Below, piece by piece: positions 22,401-32,920 of a stretch of DNA of 64,000 nt. The stretch spans positions 46,238,021 through 46,302,020 of the forward strand of contig NC_079320.1 in NCBI RefSeq assembly GCF_029931775.1. Reading direction: 5' to 3'. The translations under genes and the position numbers were made by a program. Position 1 is the stretch's first letter. Each line of letters begins with the position of its first letter. Source of the DNA: Euleptes europaea (lineage: Eukaryota; Chordata; Lepidosauria; Squamata; Sphaerodactylidae). A model generated the notes under the pieces. It ran no database searches, was not told the DNA's origin, and saw nothing but the letters and a program-made list of their open reading frames with translations.

Positions 22401-25123
22401 TAGCTTACCCAATCATCATCAGAACATAGTGGCCAATTCTTGTCTTGTTTGCAGTCAGACTGAGCTTTATGCTCCACTATTCTTGGACCACGTACTCCTC
22501 CTCCATGCTCTTCAAAGGTGCTTTCACCCTCTGCTGCCTGTCATAGAAGGGGGAGTGGGGAGACAACATTTAAAGGTACACTTACTCATTTCATAGTAAT
22601 AATTCCTTGAATTAAAACCAAAAATACATGTCAGCATAGAATACATATAGGGCTGGATTTGGCCAGCTTCCCCAAAAATGCTTTGTCGTCCCTGCCATTA
22701 GATTGCTAGTGCTCTTGCACAGGTGCTTAATACATCTGTAGACTTAGGCTGTTCCTTTAATGTTAAAATGCTTTGTAAAAATGTTTTGTCACTCCTGTCA
22801 TTGGATTGTTAACACTCCCACACAGGTGCTGCTAATTAGTGCAGCTACTTTGCTCCCAATAGGACTTGCTAGTGTAAGAACTGCACATATGTAGTTGTAA
22901 CATATGATTGTATTTGAATGTACTTTTGAACAGTATTGACAACAAAGCTAAGCTGTTCACATTATAGTTTTCTGTATTTTTCATAGCCAGTAATGCTGTT
23001 ACTTGGTTTAACCTCCAGGTACTAGCTGGAGATCTCCGGCTATTGCAACTGATCTCCAGCCAATAGAAATCACTTCACCTGGAGAAAATGGCCACTTTGG
23101 CAATTGGATTCTATGGCATTGAAGTCCCTCCCCTCCCCCAACTCTGCCCTCCTCAGGCTCTGGCCCCCAAACTTCCCACCAGTGACAAAGAGGGACCTGG
23201 CAACCCTAGTCCCCATTGACCACCAAAAAGGATATGATGGGTATTATGGGACTTGCATGGGGAAAAGCCTCGTGAGAAAGAGGCTGTATTAAAGAGGAGA
23301 ACTGGACAAGATCAAGTGAAAAAGCTGGCTGGATCTAACCCATACTTAAAATAAGGTTATCAGCTGCACATGAGAATGTCTTTCTGTTTGCATTGTTTCA
23401 CATTAAACACAAATAAAATTGGTTCGGGTTCTTTGCTTAGTCTTAACCAGTCCTTTCATGTGTCTCAAAATGAAGTTGAATGGATTGTAACAGTAAAATA
23501 ATGAAAACATCACCATTTAATTGCCTCCATTTATGAGGAAGCATTACTAAGGGCTAGGAAGGGCTTTTTAAAACACAGGGCGCAACCCAGGCAATTTTAA
23601 ATCAAGGTTTGCTTCCCAATAAAATTAATGAGGTTTAAAGAGGTTTAACTTTGACTAGATTGTGCCCATACTGTAATTCTGCAAGACTATAGAATCATAT
23701 GCTGTAATCTGATTTCTGGTTTGACCCTTAGAATCCATAGCAATCTGCAAGGGTAGATAAGATCTATCATGAAAAGCCAATGAAGTCGAACAGACTTTGC
23801 CTTTAGCTTCTTTGGTATTTAGATTAAGTCCTTGGTCATTTATGCTTTTCAGGCATGTGATGCGGAATGTTTTCATTGTGTTATTTTTATCACCTCTGTC
23901 CTAAATCATTAAACATTTTCGGGTTATATACTAACATTAAGTCTACTGTTGCTCATTGCATTGCATAAAATGCCTGATTATATATATTTTGAACTTTTGA
24001 TATTAAAGAAATGTACAAAAAAAAAGTCTACTGTTGGTCTAGTCCAGTGGTTTTCAAATGTTTTTAGGTCAGACATATTTCTAAGTTAATTGTACTTTTG
24101 AATGTACTATATTTTGGGAAAACATAACTTCATGCTACCTTCTATCTTTCCGGTAAATGATATTCCTTCTATAAATGGTGGTTGGATTTAAAACATTGCA
24201 AGATGCTATATATGCAAATTCCACCCAGTTAGCTTTTTAGTTTAAACATGTTAGGGGAAAGCCCGTTACATAAATTTAGTCTGAAGAAAATTATCTTTGA
24301 TTAACTATTTTTGGGATGTTTTTTACTTCACTAAAAACATAAATCTAGTGTTTCTGCGTTTTTAATTGTTATATTGCATTGTAATTAATTTTTCTTACAA
24401 TATAACTATATGCTTCATTAAAAGAAAACTAAACAAAAATTGTGGGTACACCAGTTTTGCAAAAAAAAAAGTTTATAATTTCACAGACTACTCAAGAGAT
24501 ACTTCTCCATTTTGTGTGAAAAATAGAAGGAAATTTGTTCAGGATATAAATATGTTCAGTCAATCAATCATAAAGAGATGTTTATAAAGCGCCCCGTTGC
24601 CCCAATCCAGCTAGGAAGATCCATGTGCAGATAATATCCATCTGGATATTAACACGCTATACTCATTTGGGTCATCAGTGAACTGCATCTTGTGAGGAAA
24701 AACCAGAAACACGTTTCTCATTATGGGACTATGTTGGATGTAATTGATTGTTCATGGCTAAACTGGGGGCACTGGTCTTTTTGTACATATGTACATTTTG
24801 TACATGTACATATACAAAAAGAAGTAAATAATTACAGCTTGCGTCTTAGAAGCACAGATTTGTTTTCTAGATGCCTCAAGAGTCACCATCCTTGATCCAA
24901 ACATCTGAAGGGGAAAAGAACATACCCTTTCATTTTTTCTGTTATGTGGTTGCTTTAAGGCTGGTTTTAGCACAAGAACATTACCTCAAGTTAGTAAGCA
25001 GTTGAAGGAACAGAAACATTATAAATGACAAACAAAAACAACACAGGACGAGCAGATAAATTGAACTCATACCCAGGTGATGCTGAAGCATAGCAGTACA
25101 CAGAAGAATCTCATCTGAAACAT
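15754..25123 (-). CDS. FGA: Fibrinogen alpha chain, complete, alpha and alpha-E forms
   Basis: FGA encodes the alpha chain of secreted fibrinogen. The exons in coding order are 25123-25073, 22537-22409, 21001-20818, 18882-18737, 17751-16855 (alpha form) or 17751-16875 joined to 16463-15754 (alpha-E form). Totals are 468 aa and 698 aa, both whole codons. The protein has a signal peptide [17 protein letters not shown], fibrinopeptide A (about [15 protein letters not shown]), knob GPRIVE, rings CPSGC and CHGSC, a coiled coil, a low-complexity alphaC region, and in alpha-E a full fibrinogen C-terminal domain. The alphaC region is much shorter than human, has no 13-residue tandem repeats, no RGD (KGGS stands where human has RGDS) and no cysteines. 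Confidence 0.97.
16855..17751 (-). CDS. FGA: FGA exon 5: second ring and alphaC region
   Basis: The exon starts [17 protein letters not shown] in phase 0 after TCTACACAG. It continues through Ser/Gly/Thr-rich, acidic sequence to [11 protein letters not shown] and a TAA at 16857-16855, the end of the major alpha chain. A donor GTATCC at 16874-16869 allows splicing to exon 6 instead. The same donor-within-exon arrangement (G then GTATCCAT) produces human alpha-E. No cysteine follows the ring pair. Confidence 0.95.
   Translation of the reverse strand: MDIDIKVRACHGSCARDVDYHVNTESYDNIRKQLVQASTINLQPEFQSNPLRVLKMRPLKDSTVPDHYKTLLLSEEDTKTLNKLNLYEAVLESPGSASGGSAVATKRVLSEAGSDGQPHTTKVVTPGFLEGQPEEAGGTINIKVSSTGGGSGFSDLVHLSDIKEFFSPDPGSKLHVTGTSSHVVHIEGPIDTFSDLGEGEDDDFGGIHLFPESHSKTSGTSSHTRTVVSSRSSTSSFSKGGSTFETKSLKISSPLEETHDLQHDENEEDAPDFRARSFSTGGAKLGESYIGTGIHHRK
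16880..17100 (-). other. Cysteine-free alphaC C-terminal part
   Basis: This part of FGA exon 5 contains the [15 protein letters not shown] segment at the place of human SYNRGDSTFESKSYK, then acidic [11 protein letters not shown]. The RGD is absent, as I recall for chicken. Confidence 0.7.
17752..18736. other. FGA intron 4
   Basis: AT-rich intron, no recognised repeat. Confidence 0.6.
18737..18882 (-). CDS. FGA: FGA exon 4: distal coiled coil
   Basis: The exon encodes [16 protein letters not shown] and on to [17 protein letters not shown], a heptad coiled coil very like chicken. It is 146 nt long and ends in phase 0 at donor GTAGGT. The human RGDF of this region is not present. Confidence 0.95.
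19027..19212 (-). repeat. 5S-rRNA-derived SINE
   Basis: Reading on -, the body contains CTAAGCAGGGCCGGTACTTG and the shared tail GGCAATGGCAAACCATTTC followed by CACACACA. It lies in FGA intron 3. Confidence 0.75.
19640..19742 (+). repeat. LINE 3' tail
   Basis: GTGACCCACTTTGAACCTGG and GAGGGCAGGCTATAAATATG with AATAAATAAATG are a typical CR1/L2-like tail. Confidence 0.55.
20440..20571 (-). repeat. 5S-rRNA-derived SINE, 5' part
   Basis: Reading on -, GCCTGATCTTCTCAGATCTC then GAAGCTAAGGGTCAGCCCTG and TAGTACTTGGATGGGAGGC follow 5S rRNA box A/C order. Confidence 0.75.
20818..21001 (-). CDS. FGA: FGA exon 3: first ring and coiled coil
   Basis: The exon opens [15 protein letters not shown], the CPSGC disulfide ring, and ends INEQ plus one base. 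It is 184 nt long, from acceptor CTTTCAG to donor GTAAGT. Confidence 0.95.
21114..21614. mobile_element. Inverted-repeat element with hammerhead core, Penelope-like
   Basis: Arms 21114-21242 and 21486-21614 are near-identical inverted copies (for example GCTAAGCAACCGAGGTTACA and its complement). The 240-bp centre carries CTGATGA (21331-21337), a 5-bp stem GCTAC/GTAGC with loop CTCGT, and GAAA (21354-21357). Hammerhead motifs and inverted end copies are known for Penelope-like retroelements. No coding part is left. It lies in FGA intron 2, about 110 bp from exon 3. Confidence 0.65.
21901..22110 (+). mobile_element. TAGGGTTGCCA-type MITE
   Basis: A complete copy, with TSD GAGACAGA/GAGATAGA (one mismatch) just outside TAGGGTTGCCA and TGGCAACCCTA. 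It lies in FGA intron 2. Confidence 0.85.
22111..22408. other. FGA intron 2, 5' part
   Basis: AT-rich sequence next to exon 2, nothing recognised. Confidence 0.5.
22409..22537 (-). CDS. FGA: FGA exon 2: fibrinopeptide A and knob A
   Basis: The exon reads [16 protein letters not shown], then [18 protein letters not shown] and SDDDW. GPR after the Arg-Gly thrombin bond is knob A, and the cysteines match human CKDSDWPFC. The exon is 129 nt, phase 0 at both ends, acceptor CTATGACAG, donor GTAAGC. It is too short and split to stand out as an open frame and was found by motif. Confidence 0.95.
22640..22950. repeat. Imperfect internal duplication in FGA intron 1
   Basis: AATGCTTTGTCGTCCCTGCC and AATGTTTTGTCACTCCTGTC are each followed by ATTRGATTG and CACAGGTGCT, about 120 bases apart. 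This suggests an old tandem unit of unknown origin. Confidence 0.45.
23016..23210 (+). mobile_element. TAGGGTTGCCA-type MITE, 5'-truncated
   Basis: Starts at AACCTCCAGGTACTAGCTGG and ends GACCTGGCAACCCTA. Confidence 0.8.
23350..25060. other. FGA intron 1, mostly unique
   Basis: Long AT-rich intron. A short CAGTGGTTTTCAAATG near 24045 resembles a hAT end, but no partner end is visible. Confidence 0.5.
25073..25123 (-). CDS. FGA: FGA exon 1: signal peptide
   Basis: ATG at 25123 starts [17 protein letters not shown], which aligns with human MFSMRIVCLVLSVVGTAW, the secretion signal. Donor GTATGAG follows at 25072 and the phase is 0. Confidence 0.93.
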
Positions 25124-25174
25124 CTTCAGAAAGCTGTGGATCTCACACAAAGGGACGCCTTAACTTAGGTGCTT

Positions 25175-25230
25175 TGGTTGAATTTAAACCTTAAAAAAAA
25201 ACCCCAAACCCCTCTAGATTAATGATTAGC
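25175..25230 (-). promoter_or_regulatory. FGA proximal promoter with HNF1-like site
   Basis: GCTAATCATTAAT at 25230-25218 matches the HNF1 palindrome GTTAATNATTAAC at 10 of 12 defined positions, about 95 bp upstream of the FGA start codon. Human FGA also uses a proximal HNF1 site. A TATA-like TTTAAATTC lies between it and the ATG, near 25188-25180. Function is inferred. Confidence 0.5.
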
Positions 25231-25444
25231 TTCCTTCTGTTTGCAGTGCCAGGGACATCTTAGCCTGGACCTAGTATCTATTGCACAAACGTTTGTTTGC
25301 TGGAGGTATGCTTGCACAATGCCAGCAAACATGGGGGATGGGGTGGTTGGTGGTGGTGGATAATCATATCATCTTCCAGTAAAAGAAATCTGTAGTTTAT
25401 TTTCTAGAGTTTTGAAATAGATGGACCATGGAGAGGAAACACTA

Positions 25445-25637
25445 AATTCTGGCGAACATTCTCCCACTATTATAACTGATCTCCAGCCAATAGAGATCAG
25501 TTCACCTGGAGAAATGGCCACTTTGGCAATTGGACTCTATGGCATTGAAGTCCCTCCCGTCCCCAAAGCTCGCCCTCCTCAGGCTCCGTCCCAAAAATCT
25601 CCAGGTATTTCCCAACCCGGAGCTAGCAACCCTACTT
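25445..25637 (+). mobile_element. TAGGGTTGCCA-type MITE, 5'-truncated
   Basis: Starts within the element at CCCACTATTATAACTGATCT and ends AGCTAGCAACCCTA. It lies about 300 bp upstream of FGA. Confidence 0.8.
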
Positions 25638-25799
25638 CCCGGTGACTCACATACTTTTAGCTGCATGCACATCAAGGAAAAAAACTAACAGTGTAGCCTT
25701 TCCTAATGTGGAAGTGAAGTTACTGGGAATGCTCATGGAAAATGTTGTGGTATCTGTGTCAAAGCAACATAAGGCAGCCTCACCAACAGACCCACAAAA

Positions 25800-26113
25800 A
25801 GAGAGTCAACGTGGTGTAGTGGTTAAGAGCGATGGTTTGGAGCAGTGGACTCTGGAGAACCGGGTTCGATTTCCCAATCCTCCATATGAGCGGCGGACAC
25901 TAATCTAGTGAACTAGAGTTGTTTCCCCGCTCCTCCACATTAGGACACCTGGTTGACTTTGGGCTAGTCACAGCTCTCTTAGAACTCTCTCAGCCCCACC
26001 TACCTCACAGGGTGTCTGTTGTGGGGAGGTGATTGTAAACCGGTTTGATTCTTCCTTAAGTGGTAGAGAAAGTCAGCATATGAAAGCCAACACTACTTCT
26101 TCTTTTTCTTCTA
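25800..26113 (+). repeat. tRNA-derived SINE, near full length
   Basis: GAGAGTCAACGTGGTGTAGT to the CTTCTTCTTTTTCTTC tail, with an internal GGGTTCGATTTCC. Confidence 0.85.
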
Positions 26114-26709
26114 AGGGCTCCATTTTCTCAGTTTGGAGCATGTGCTGAATTTTGCTTAAACAATGGCAGATGTTAGATATTAACATTGCATCTTATTTCA
26201 GTTTTTTTCTAGTGTGCTTTATGCAGAATGCTTCATGCCAATGCTACTGACTTCCAAGCTTTACTGCAGTTTTGAAACATTGAAGGCAGAAACACTCTAA
26301 TTCTGCAATATGCAAACAGCTTTGGTGGTAGCATGTTGAACTGTCTTCAACATGTGCTTCACACCAGGAGGGGCAGAGAGTGACCTGAGGGTGGCAGACA
26401 TACGCTCTTGCATGGGGAAGGGGAAGGGAATCCAGGCTGCCCCCTCCCCCACACTGCTGCTGGCATCTGATACACCATGAAGTTTGTGCAAAGGGAGGTA
26501 GGCAGGAATGGACGAACTGCAGAGGCCTCTGGGATGTATGGGAGGAGGCAAAATTTATGACCTCCCTTTTAGTGGGAGATGGTGCATGGCAGTCTTGCCA
26601 GCCAAAATGGTGGCTGTGTAGAGCAGCCCATCAGCATCTCACATGATTTGATTCTTTGAGGTAAAAACTCAGATGGGTATGGTGTAGGGTTGCCAACCTC
26701 CAGGTGGTA

Positions 26710-27218
26710 CACTCCGAGGTTGAAGCCTTCAATTGCAGTGGGGTAAACAGGGAGACGATCGTTTCAATTCTTGTAGTTCTTCCTCAGTCCCGTTTCTGTA
26801 ATTTGTTCGTTTAGAATTGATTTTAGCTTTCCATAGCTTCATTTCTCTTGTGGGAACATTATATTGTGAACCTGTCTAAGCAAAATATTGTCGAAGGCTT
26901 TCACGGTCAGAGTTCATTGGTTCTTGTAGGTTATCCGGGCTGTGTAACCGTGGTCTTGGAATTTTCTTTCCTGACGTTTCGCCTGCCACAGTTGCTGGTG
27001 AAACGTCAGGAAAGAAAATTCCAAGACCACGGTTACACAGCCCGGATAACCTACAAGAACCACTGTCTAAGCAACTTTATGAATTGGATATCCAAGCTTT
27101 GGAATTTTGATTGTTTAGAAAAGTGGTAGCTTTTTGTAGCCTATGAAAAGAGTATTTAAGTGAGGTAAATCGTCTCCCTGTTTACCACACTGCAATTGAA
27201 GGCTTCAACCTCGGAGTG
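26710..27218. mobile_element. Inverted-repeat DNA element with nested palindrome
   Basis: Arms 26710-26759 and 27169-27218 begin CACTCCGAGGTTGAAGCC and match with about one difference over 50 bp. Inside, 26886-27063 is a second palindrome of the 4839 family with its centre lost. The outer element interrupts a TAGGGTTGCCA fragment at 26686-26709. The superfamily is not assigned. Confidence 0.75.
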
Positions 27219-27387
27219 ATTGTGACTGTACTTTCAATAGTACATTTTTGACTCTATTGACTTTGTAGCACATTGTTATAACTGTGGCAGATTGTTACAC
27301 TGAATATATCATTGTTATCAGCAACTAGTAGTAGCAGTTGTCTGTACTGAGTTTCTAACCTTAGGTAGAGGTGCAGAGGTGTGTAAT

Positions 27388-27597
27388 TGGGTTGCTCAAC
27401 TCCAGGTGGTGGCAGGAGATTGCCCGCTATTACAACTGATCTCCAGCCGATAGAAATCAGTTCGCCTGGAGAAAATGGTCGCTTTGGTAATTGGGCTCTA
27501 TGGCGTTGAAGTCCCTCCCCTCCCCAAATCCCACCCTCCTCAGGTTCCACCCCCAAAACCTCCCGCCAGAGGCAAAAAGGGACCTGGCAACCCTAGT
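27388..27597 (+). mobile_element. TAGGGTTGCCA-type MITE
   Basis: TTGGGTTGCTCAACTCCAGG to GACCTGGCAACCCTA. No clear TSD. Confidence 0.8.
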
Positions 27598-27723
27598 ATG
27601 GTGGGCCTCTCTCCAGACTGTCTCAGGGCTCTCCTCCTATGATGGATTTTGAACCAAGAGCCTTCGTTATGCTGTACCTTTCCACTCTGCTGTGCCCTTC
27701 GGTGCAGTCCTCCCTGCCGGGTT

Positions 27724-27815
27724 CTCATAGAATCATAGAGTTGGAAGGGATCACCTGGGTCATCTAGTCCAACCCCCTGTACAATGCAGGAAATTCACAA
27801 CTACCTCCCCCAACA
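27724..27815 (-). repeat. CR1 LINE 3' terminus
   Basis: Reading on -, the segment carries GTTGGACTAGATGACCCAGG and ends in CTCTATGATTCTATGA, the CR1 3' end. Confidence 0.8.
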
Positions 27816-27889
27816 AATACCTCTATGTGGTTGGTGCTGACACTGGGGCTGCTGAGGGATGCCGAATGCTCTCTTTGTGTTCTTCCCAT

Positions 27890-28101
27890 GCACTAGGTTG
27901 CCAGGTCCCTCTTCACCATCGGCGGGAGGTTTTGGGGGAGGAGCCTAAGGAGGGCATAGTTTGAGAGGGGAGGGACTTCAATGCCATAGAGTCCTATTGC
28001 TAAAGCGGCCATTTTCTCCAGGAAAACTGATCTCTATTGGCTGGAGATCAGTTGTAATAGCAGGAGATCTTCTGCCACCACCTGGAGGTTGGCAACCCTA
28101 C
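27890..28101 (-). mobile_element. TAGGGTTGCCA-type MITE
   Basis: ACTAGGTTGCCAGGTCCCTC to GAGGTTGGCAACCCTA, with partial 8-bp duplication CCATGCAC/CTGTGCAC. Confidence 0.8.
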
Positions 28102-28269
28102 TGTGCACAAACTCCCAAATATGCAAGGAATGAGTTCTACCGTGTTTCCAGTTTTGCAGCTGTTTCGTCTGTTGCAGGCCACAAAGTGAGCTTTTCCTTC
28201 CGGCCATCATTCTGCTTCCTGGGAATTGAACTCATGCCTCTCACTTGTTACATGGGTGCTTTCCTCCAG

Positions 28270-28471
28270 TTAGGGTCGCCAGCCTCCAGGTGGTGGCTGG
28301 AGATCTCCTGCTATTGCAACAGACCTCCAGGTGACAGTTCCCCTGGAGAAAATGGCTGCTTTGGTAATTGGATTTTATGGCATTGAAGTCCCTCCCCTCT
28401 CCAAACCCCACCCTCCTCAGGCTTCAACCCCCAAATCTCCAGGTATTTCCCAATCTGGAGCTGGCAACCCT
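28270..28471 (+). mobile_element. TAGGGTTGCCA-type MITE
   Basis: TAGGGTCGCCAGCCTCCAGG to AGCTGGCAACCCTA with TSD CCTCCAGT/CCTACAGT (one mismatch). Confidence 0.83.
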
Positions 28472-28679
28472 ACCTACAGTGTACTTTCAGGGAGTGGTAG
28501 AATAGCCTTTGTGGAAGGTGCACTTGTGTGCTCCCATGTTGTTGTCCCAGTGTCTGCATTCCCACTGTTTGGCCAAGAGTATGATGTATGGGACTGTGCA
28601 ACCTGGAGTCCCCTCCCTTTCCTGGAATCCAAATTTTTGAACCCATGGATGTCCTATGGCTGCTTTATGTGAACTATGG

Positions 28680-30660
28680 AAATGTAGTGTCACAGGCTAC
28701 CATATGTGAACAGGATTTTGACATGAAAACATGTCCCATTAGGCTTCATAAGGATAGAAATGTGTTAAAATGTGTTAAAAAGATGTTATGTCACTTCATA
28801 GACTGGAACACCTTTGACTGTATAAGCTCAAGGCTTACTTGCTATGCTGTAGAATCCAACACAAGATTCTGCTGCTGTAGTCATTTAATACAGCTGTCAC
28901 AGCTAAAGGTCACAGCTGCAGGTGTGCTCATCTGATTAAGTAAAACATACTGCTTGACAAGGAATGATAGACAAGGTCATATCTACTAACTACTGAAGAT
29001 GGCAGTCAAGTGTATAGTACTGCTTATAAGGCCTATTGATTAACTACTGGCTAAGTTGCTGTTTATTTATAGAATGCTTTAGCTTAGGAATTCTAGAACC
29101 AAAGGTGACTGGAAATATTCCAGCACATCTCCAAGATAAAGGCTCTGAAGAGGTATAAATAGAGACCTTTCTCTGACTACAGGTTAGATAGGTTCCTGAT
29201 GGTCTAAACCTACTGACCTATGGACTTCCTCCATCTACCAAAGATGTAAAACCTTGGCAGCCTAATTCTTGCGTGAATTAGGAACCTGATTCTTGTGTGA
29301 ATTGGGAACAATCATTTATACTTGTCTCTAAGTCTGGAGAACTTTCACAGAGAGAGATATTATACCATACAGTTTGTCTCTCTGAGACTGATTGTCTGGA
29401 ATAACTGTCTGTACAATGCTTCATCCTAAATATGTGATGAAGACCCTTAATCCAAGGATTGTAAGGGTATGGATCTTATCATACTTGAGTATGGTGTCAC
29501 TGAGAACTTATAAAAGCCATTGGCCAAATATAAGTCCTCATAAGATCTATCTTATGTATAGACTTCCTAGTTCTGACAGACAAGATGTAAATGTAGCTTC
29601 TCTAAGAAGCCCACTACCAGAGCATATTCCAGGGGTTTCTCTACACAAGGAGGAAGCACTGAATATACTCTGCAGTCAGTTCTAAGACTAAGGTCTCACA
29701 CAAAACTGTCTGACATACATATGCATACAAACATGCATCACAGCCAACAATGGCTAACACATAGAATTACTCCAATTGGAATACATATAATTGGAATACA
29801 TGGATGGAGATCCATGGAGCCTTAAGCTCTTAAACTGAACTATACTCAGTACTCTCTAAGATTGGCACTGCCAGAGAGATTGTGGAATAGAGTTTATACT
29901 CTACACATAATGTTAAGCTTTACACATAGCTTCAAATACTGATTAATTACAGTATAGCAAAACCACCAAGGTGGCTCTTAGCTATACACCAATGCTTACA
30001 GCAAAGCATACTCAAAGATGGCTTTCACATAGCCTTATCTAATTTGAACATGGGCTTCAGACCCATAAACCTCAAACATATACTCTATGGTCTCATGCCT
30101 TCAGTCACAAATAGACTACTGGAAGAGCTATAGTATCAGCTCTAACATGGATCTATGAAACCAAAGAGATCTCTCCTACCTTTATAACTACTAAAAGCAT
30201 TGAAATAACAGAGTAATAGAGAATACCTGAAGGAAATCTAACTATTCTAAGTGAACTTATAGAATCCTTACAGAAACTCTGCAATGACATGACTGGGTAA
30301 AGTATGTCTTATATTTAAATAATTTGAATTAGGAAACCTATTCAATGCACTAACCATTACTTTACAAGATTTCTATAAACTGTATTATTTCCTGAATGAA
30401 ATATATACTTGGGAAACTCTCATATAGAGTCATAGAGATTGTTGATATTGCTAATATTGCTTGCATACATAAGATAGCATTTTGTTCCTGTTGAACTAAC
30501 TAATATAGTTTTTATTTCTGTAACCATTTACATGCATATATTTTATGTGAAATAAATAGTATTTTATTCATATATTCTTTTCATATTTTTACTGGAACAA
30601 TTCAAGAGAAAGTCTATCTTGCAAGAGGTAGAAAGTGTTGATCCCTGCTTAGTGGGTAAC
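28680..30660. other. Unassigned 2-kb AT-rich, CpG-poor block
   Basis: A block of nearly uniform composition with very few CpGs, lying between repeats in the FGA-FGG interval. It has a TATA-like GAGGTATAAATAGAGACC near 29150 and AATAAATAGTATTTTATTC near 30550. It could be an old interspersed or LTR-type element, but no coding content or clear end repeats are visible. Confidence 0.35.
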
Positions 30661-30699
30661 AGGCTGAATAAGATAAAATATCTCTTTTCAGGAAGGGGT

Positions 30700-32200
30700 C
30701 GATTCTAAGAGCTTGGTTACTTTAACGGAACGGACTGCGACAGTAGGAATGCTGTGGCTGGAGAAGCCATGTTTTCTTCCTCGCATATATTTTAGAAAAA
30801 AGGAACCTTGGCTGCAGACAGGGACTTGAATCGCTATCTGCAGAATTCCCTGGCTCACTCTTAGGCTCATTCCTGGGCTTCCTCCTGTGGTGTGTCTGCA
30901 TGGCGGGGGTGGGGGTGGGGCAAATCTCTGACACCAAATGACTGACACATTAGCCAGTGAGGGTTGGCTGTACTAATGTGTGCCATTTACAGGAGTGTCA
31001 TCTGCATGCTGCTTCTTGATTGATGGGTGTTGCTAGGATTGCTATGGACTCTGGTGTTGCCACTGTGCAGTGTTGATGGCAACAGGGTAGTAGTTCACAG
31101 AGTAATGCTCCCATTCAATTAAAAGATAATGGAAGCGTTTTTGAAAGAAGAGTAGATGACCATGAAAGAATAACTAGGAATAAGCAGTATGAATGATGCA
31201 AGATCGATTCTGGAACACAAACATCTACACAACAAGAAGAAATACAATTATTTAGCCATGAGACACATTTAGCATGTTACCTAGTTTGGTAACATTAAGT
31301 TTTATTCACAAAACAATTTAAAAAAATGCAGTTGACCACCTCCAACAGAATACAGGAAACCTTAAATAAAGGAACATTTGATAATTGTCAAATGTATGTA
31401 ATGTCATAGTACATTTTGGATGTCTTTATATTACTGAGCAGTACCGTATGTATATTGATGGATAAACAAGGACTACAAGAACATATTTTAAACTAACATT
31501 TTGATGATGATTTTGAACATTAGCAGAACTGTATGTATGGGGGGCTATTTTGACACATTTTATTTTTTGAAATTTATTGAAATAGACATTGGACATATTG
31601 AACAACCACCACAAATAGTGATTCCAATCCAGAATAGTTTTAGACCATATGGAAAGAAGGTTATGTACACATAGAAGCTATTCTATTACTGTTACGTGCC
31701 AATACAGTCCAGTAAGTCAAATGTTCATGCTTGAGAGGATGGCATTTGTGAACCATTCATGTTTTCCCTTCAAAACCTAGCACAAGACACAATGCTTTTT
31801 TGTTGTTGTAAAACAAATGGTCCCAGTACTCATATATATGTTTGCACCAATTTTTATTGATTCTTCCCTCAGGACTTGGTAGACCGCTGAAAAAAGATGC
31901 TAATATTCAGTATCAGGAGTCCTATCACAAAAAGAGCCCTGACAATCCTGCATGCTTATGCAGCACATATAGAATATGGACTATGAATGTCTTTTATTCC
32001 ATCTGTGAAGAATGGTTGGATATTTAACATTTTGATCTTAGTATCAGACCCCAAATTATAACCAAAGTGAAATTAATGTGAGTTTAGTATCCCATTTCAT
32101 GTGGATTTTGGGAACTTGTCAAGTTAAACCTTTGTCAAAAATGTTTTTAAACATGTCCAATGTACAACAGAAACGAAATAACTATATATTTTTTCCTTCC
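30700..32200. other. FGG downstream intergenic sequence
   Basis: No gene recognised. AT-rich with scattered short microsatellites. Confidence 0.45.
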
Positions 32201-32309
32201 AAGGAAAGCCTGAATGATTTGTTTCTAATAGGTGTTTGTGAACAGAAGAAGGGCCTGGCTGGACTAATGTCCCATCTAGATCAGGGGTTTGCTCTAACCG
32301 GCTTCTCCA

Positions 32310-32462
32310 CAGGTGAAAACAGGCAGGTGTCCTTTGACCACCAAAAAGCCTATGCTGGGCATCATGAGACCCACATGGACAAAAGCCATGTGGGACAGAT
32401 GCTGTAGTAAGGAAGGGAATTGAGCAAGATTGAGTTAAAAAGCTGTTTGGATCCAACCCCAG
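32310..32462 (+). repeat. Unassigned interspersed repeat
   Basis: CCTTTGACCACCAAAAAGCC, GCCATGTGGGACAG and TTTGGATCCAACCCC match the order of copies near 7085 and 23213. Confidence 0.5.
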
Positions 32463-32603
32463 GAATCAGGGAAATCCACAAGCAGAACATGAGCTGAACA
32501 GCCCTCCCCTGTTATTTACCCCCCAGTAACTGTATTTGTGTAACTAAAGAGGAAGATTCAGCTAACATGGCTAATAGCCATTGATATGGCTTTATACCAT
32601 GAA

Positions 32604-32609
32604 TTTAAT
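32604..32609 (-). terminator. Candidate FGG polyadenylation signal
   Basis: TTTAAT on + is ATTAAA on the coding strand, about 310 bases past the stop. Other AT-rich hexamers exist further out, so this is only the nearest reasonable candidate. Confidence 0.3.
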
Positions 32610-32920
32610 TGGCGTTTAAAACCATTTAACTAGTGGCCATCACCATAACCTGTAGCAGCAAATTTCATATATTGGTGATTCATGTTGACAGGATTTGACT
32701 TTGGACATAAGCTATTTGAAATATCTAAAGAAAGCTGGTTCTTTTGTAATAATGAGACTGTACTTGTGTAGTTGTTGGTTAAATGAGATCAACAGAACTA
32801 TATTAAGTTAAAACAGCTCGCAGAATATTTTGTATCAGAGCACAGTATGGAAAATGCACAAACTTTGTTTAGGAATGAATTAGGCATTAACTAAATTTAG
32901 AGCTGGTTTTTGTTATCTTT

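Noticed and set aside
24758-24973. FGA exon 2 candidate preceded by a good acceptor (CCCCTTCAG)
   Set aside because: Translations lack the GPR knob and the WPxC motif. The true exon 2 was found at 22409-22537 with all landmarks.
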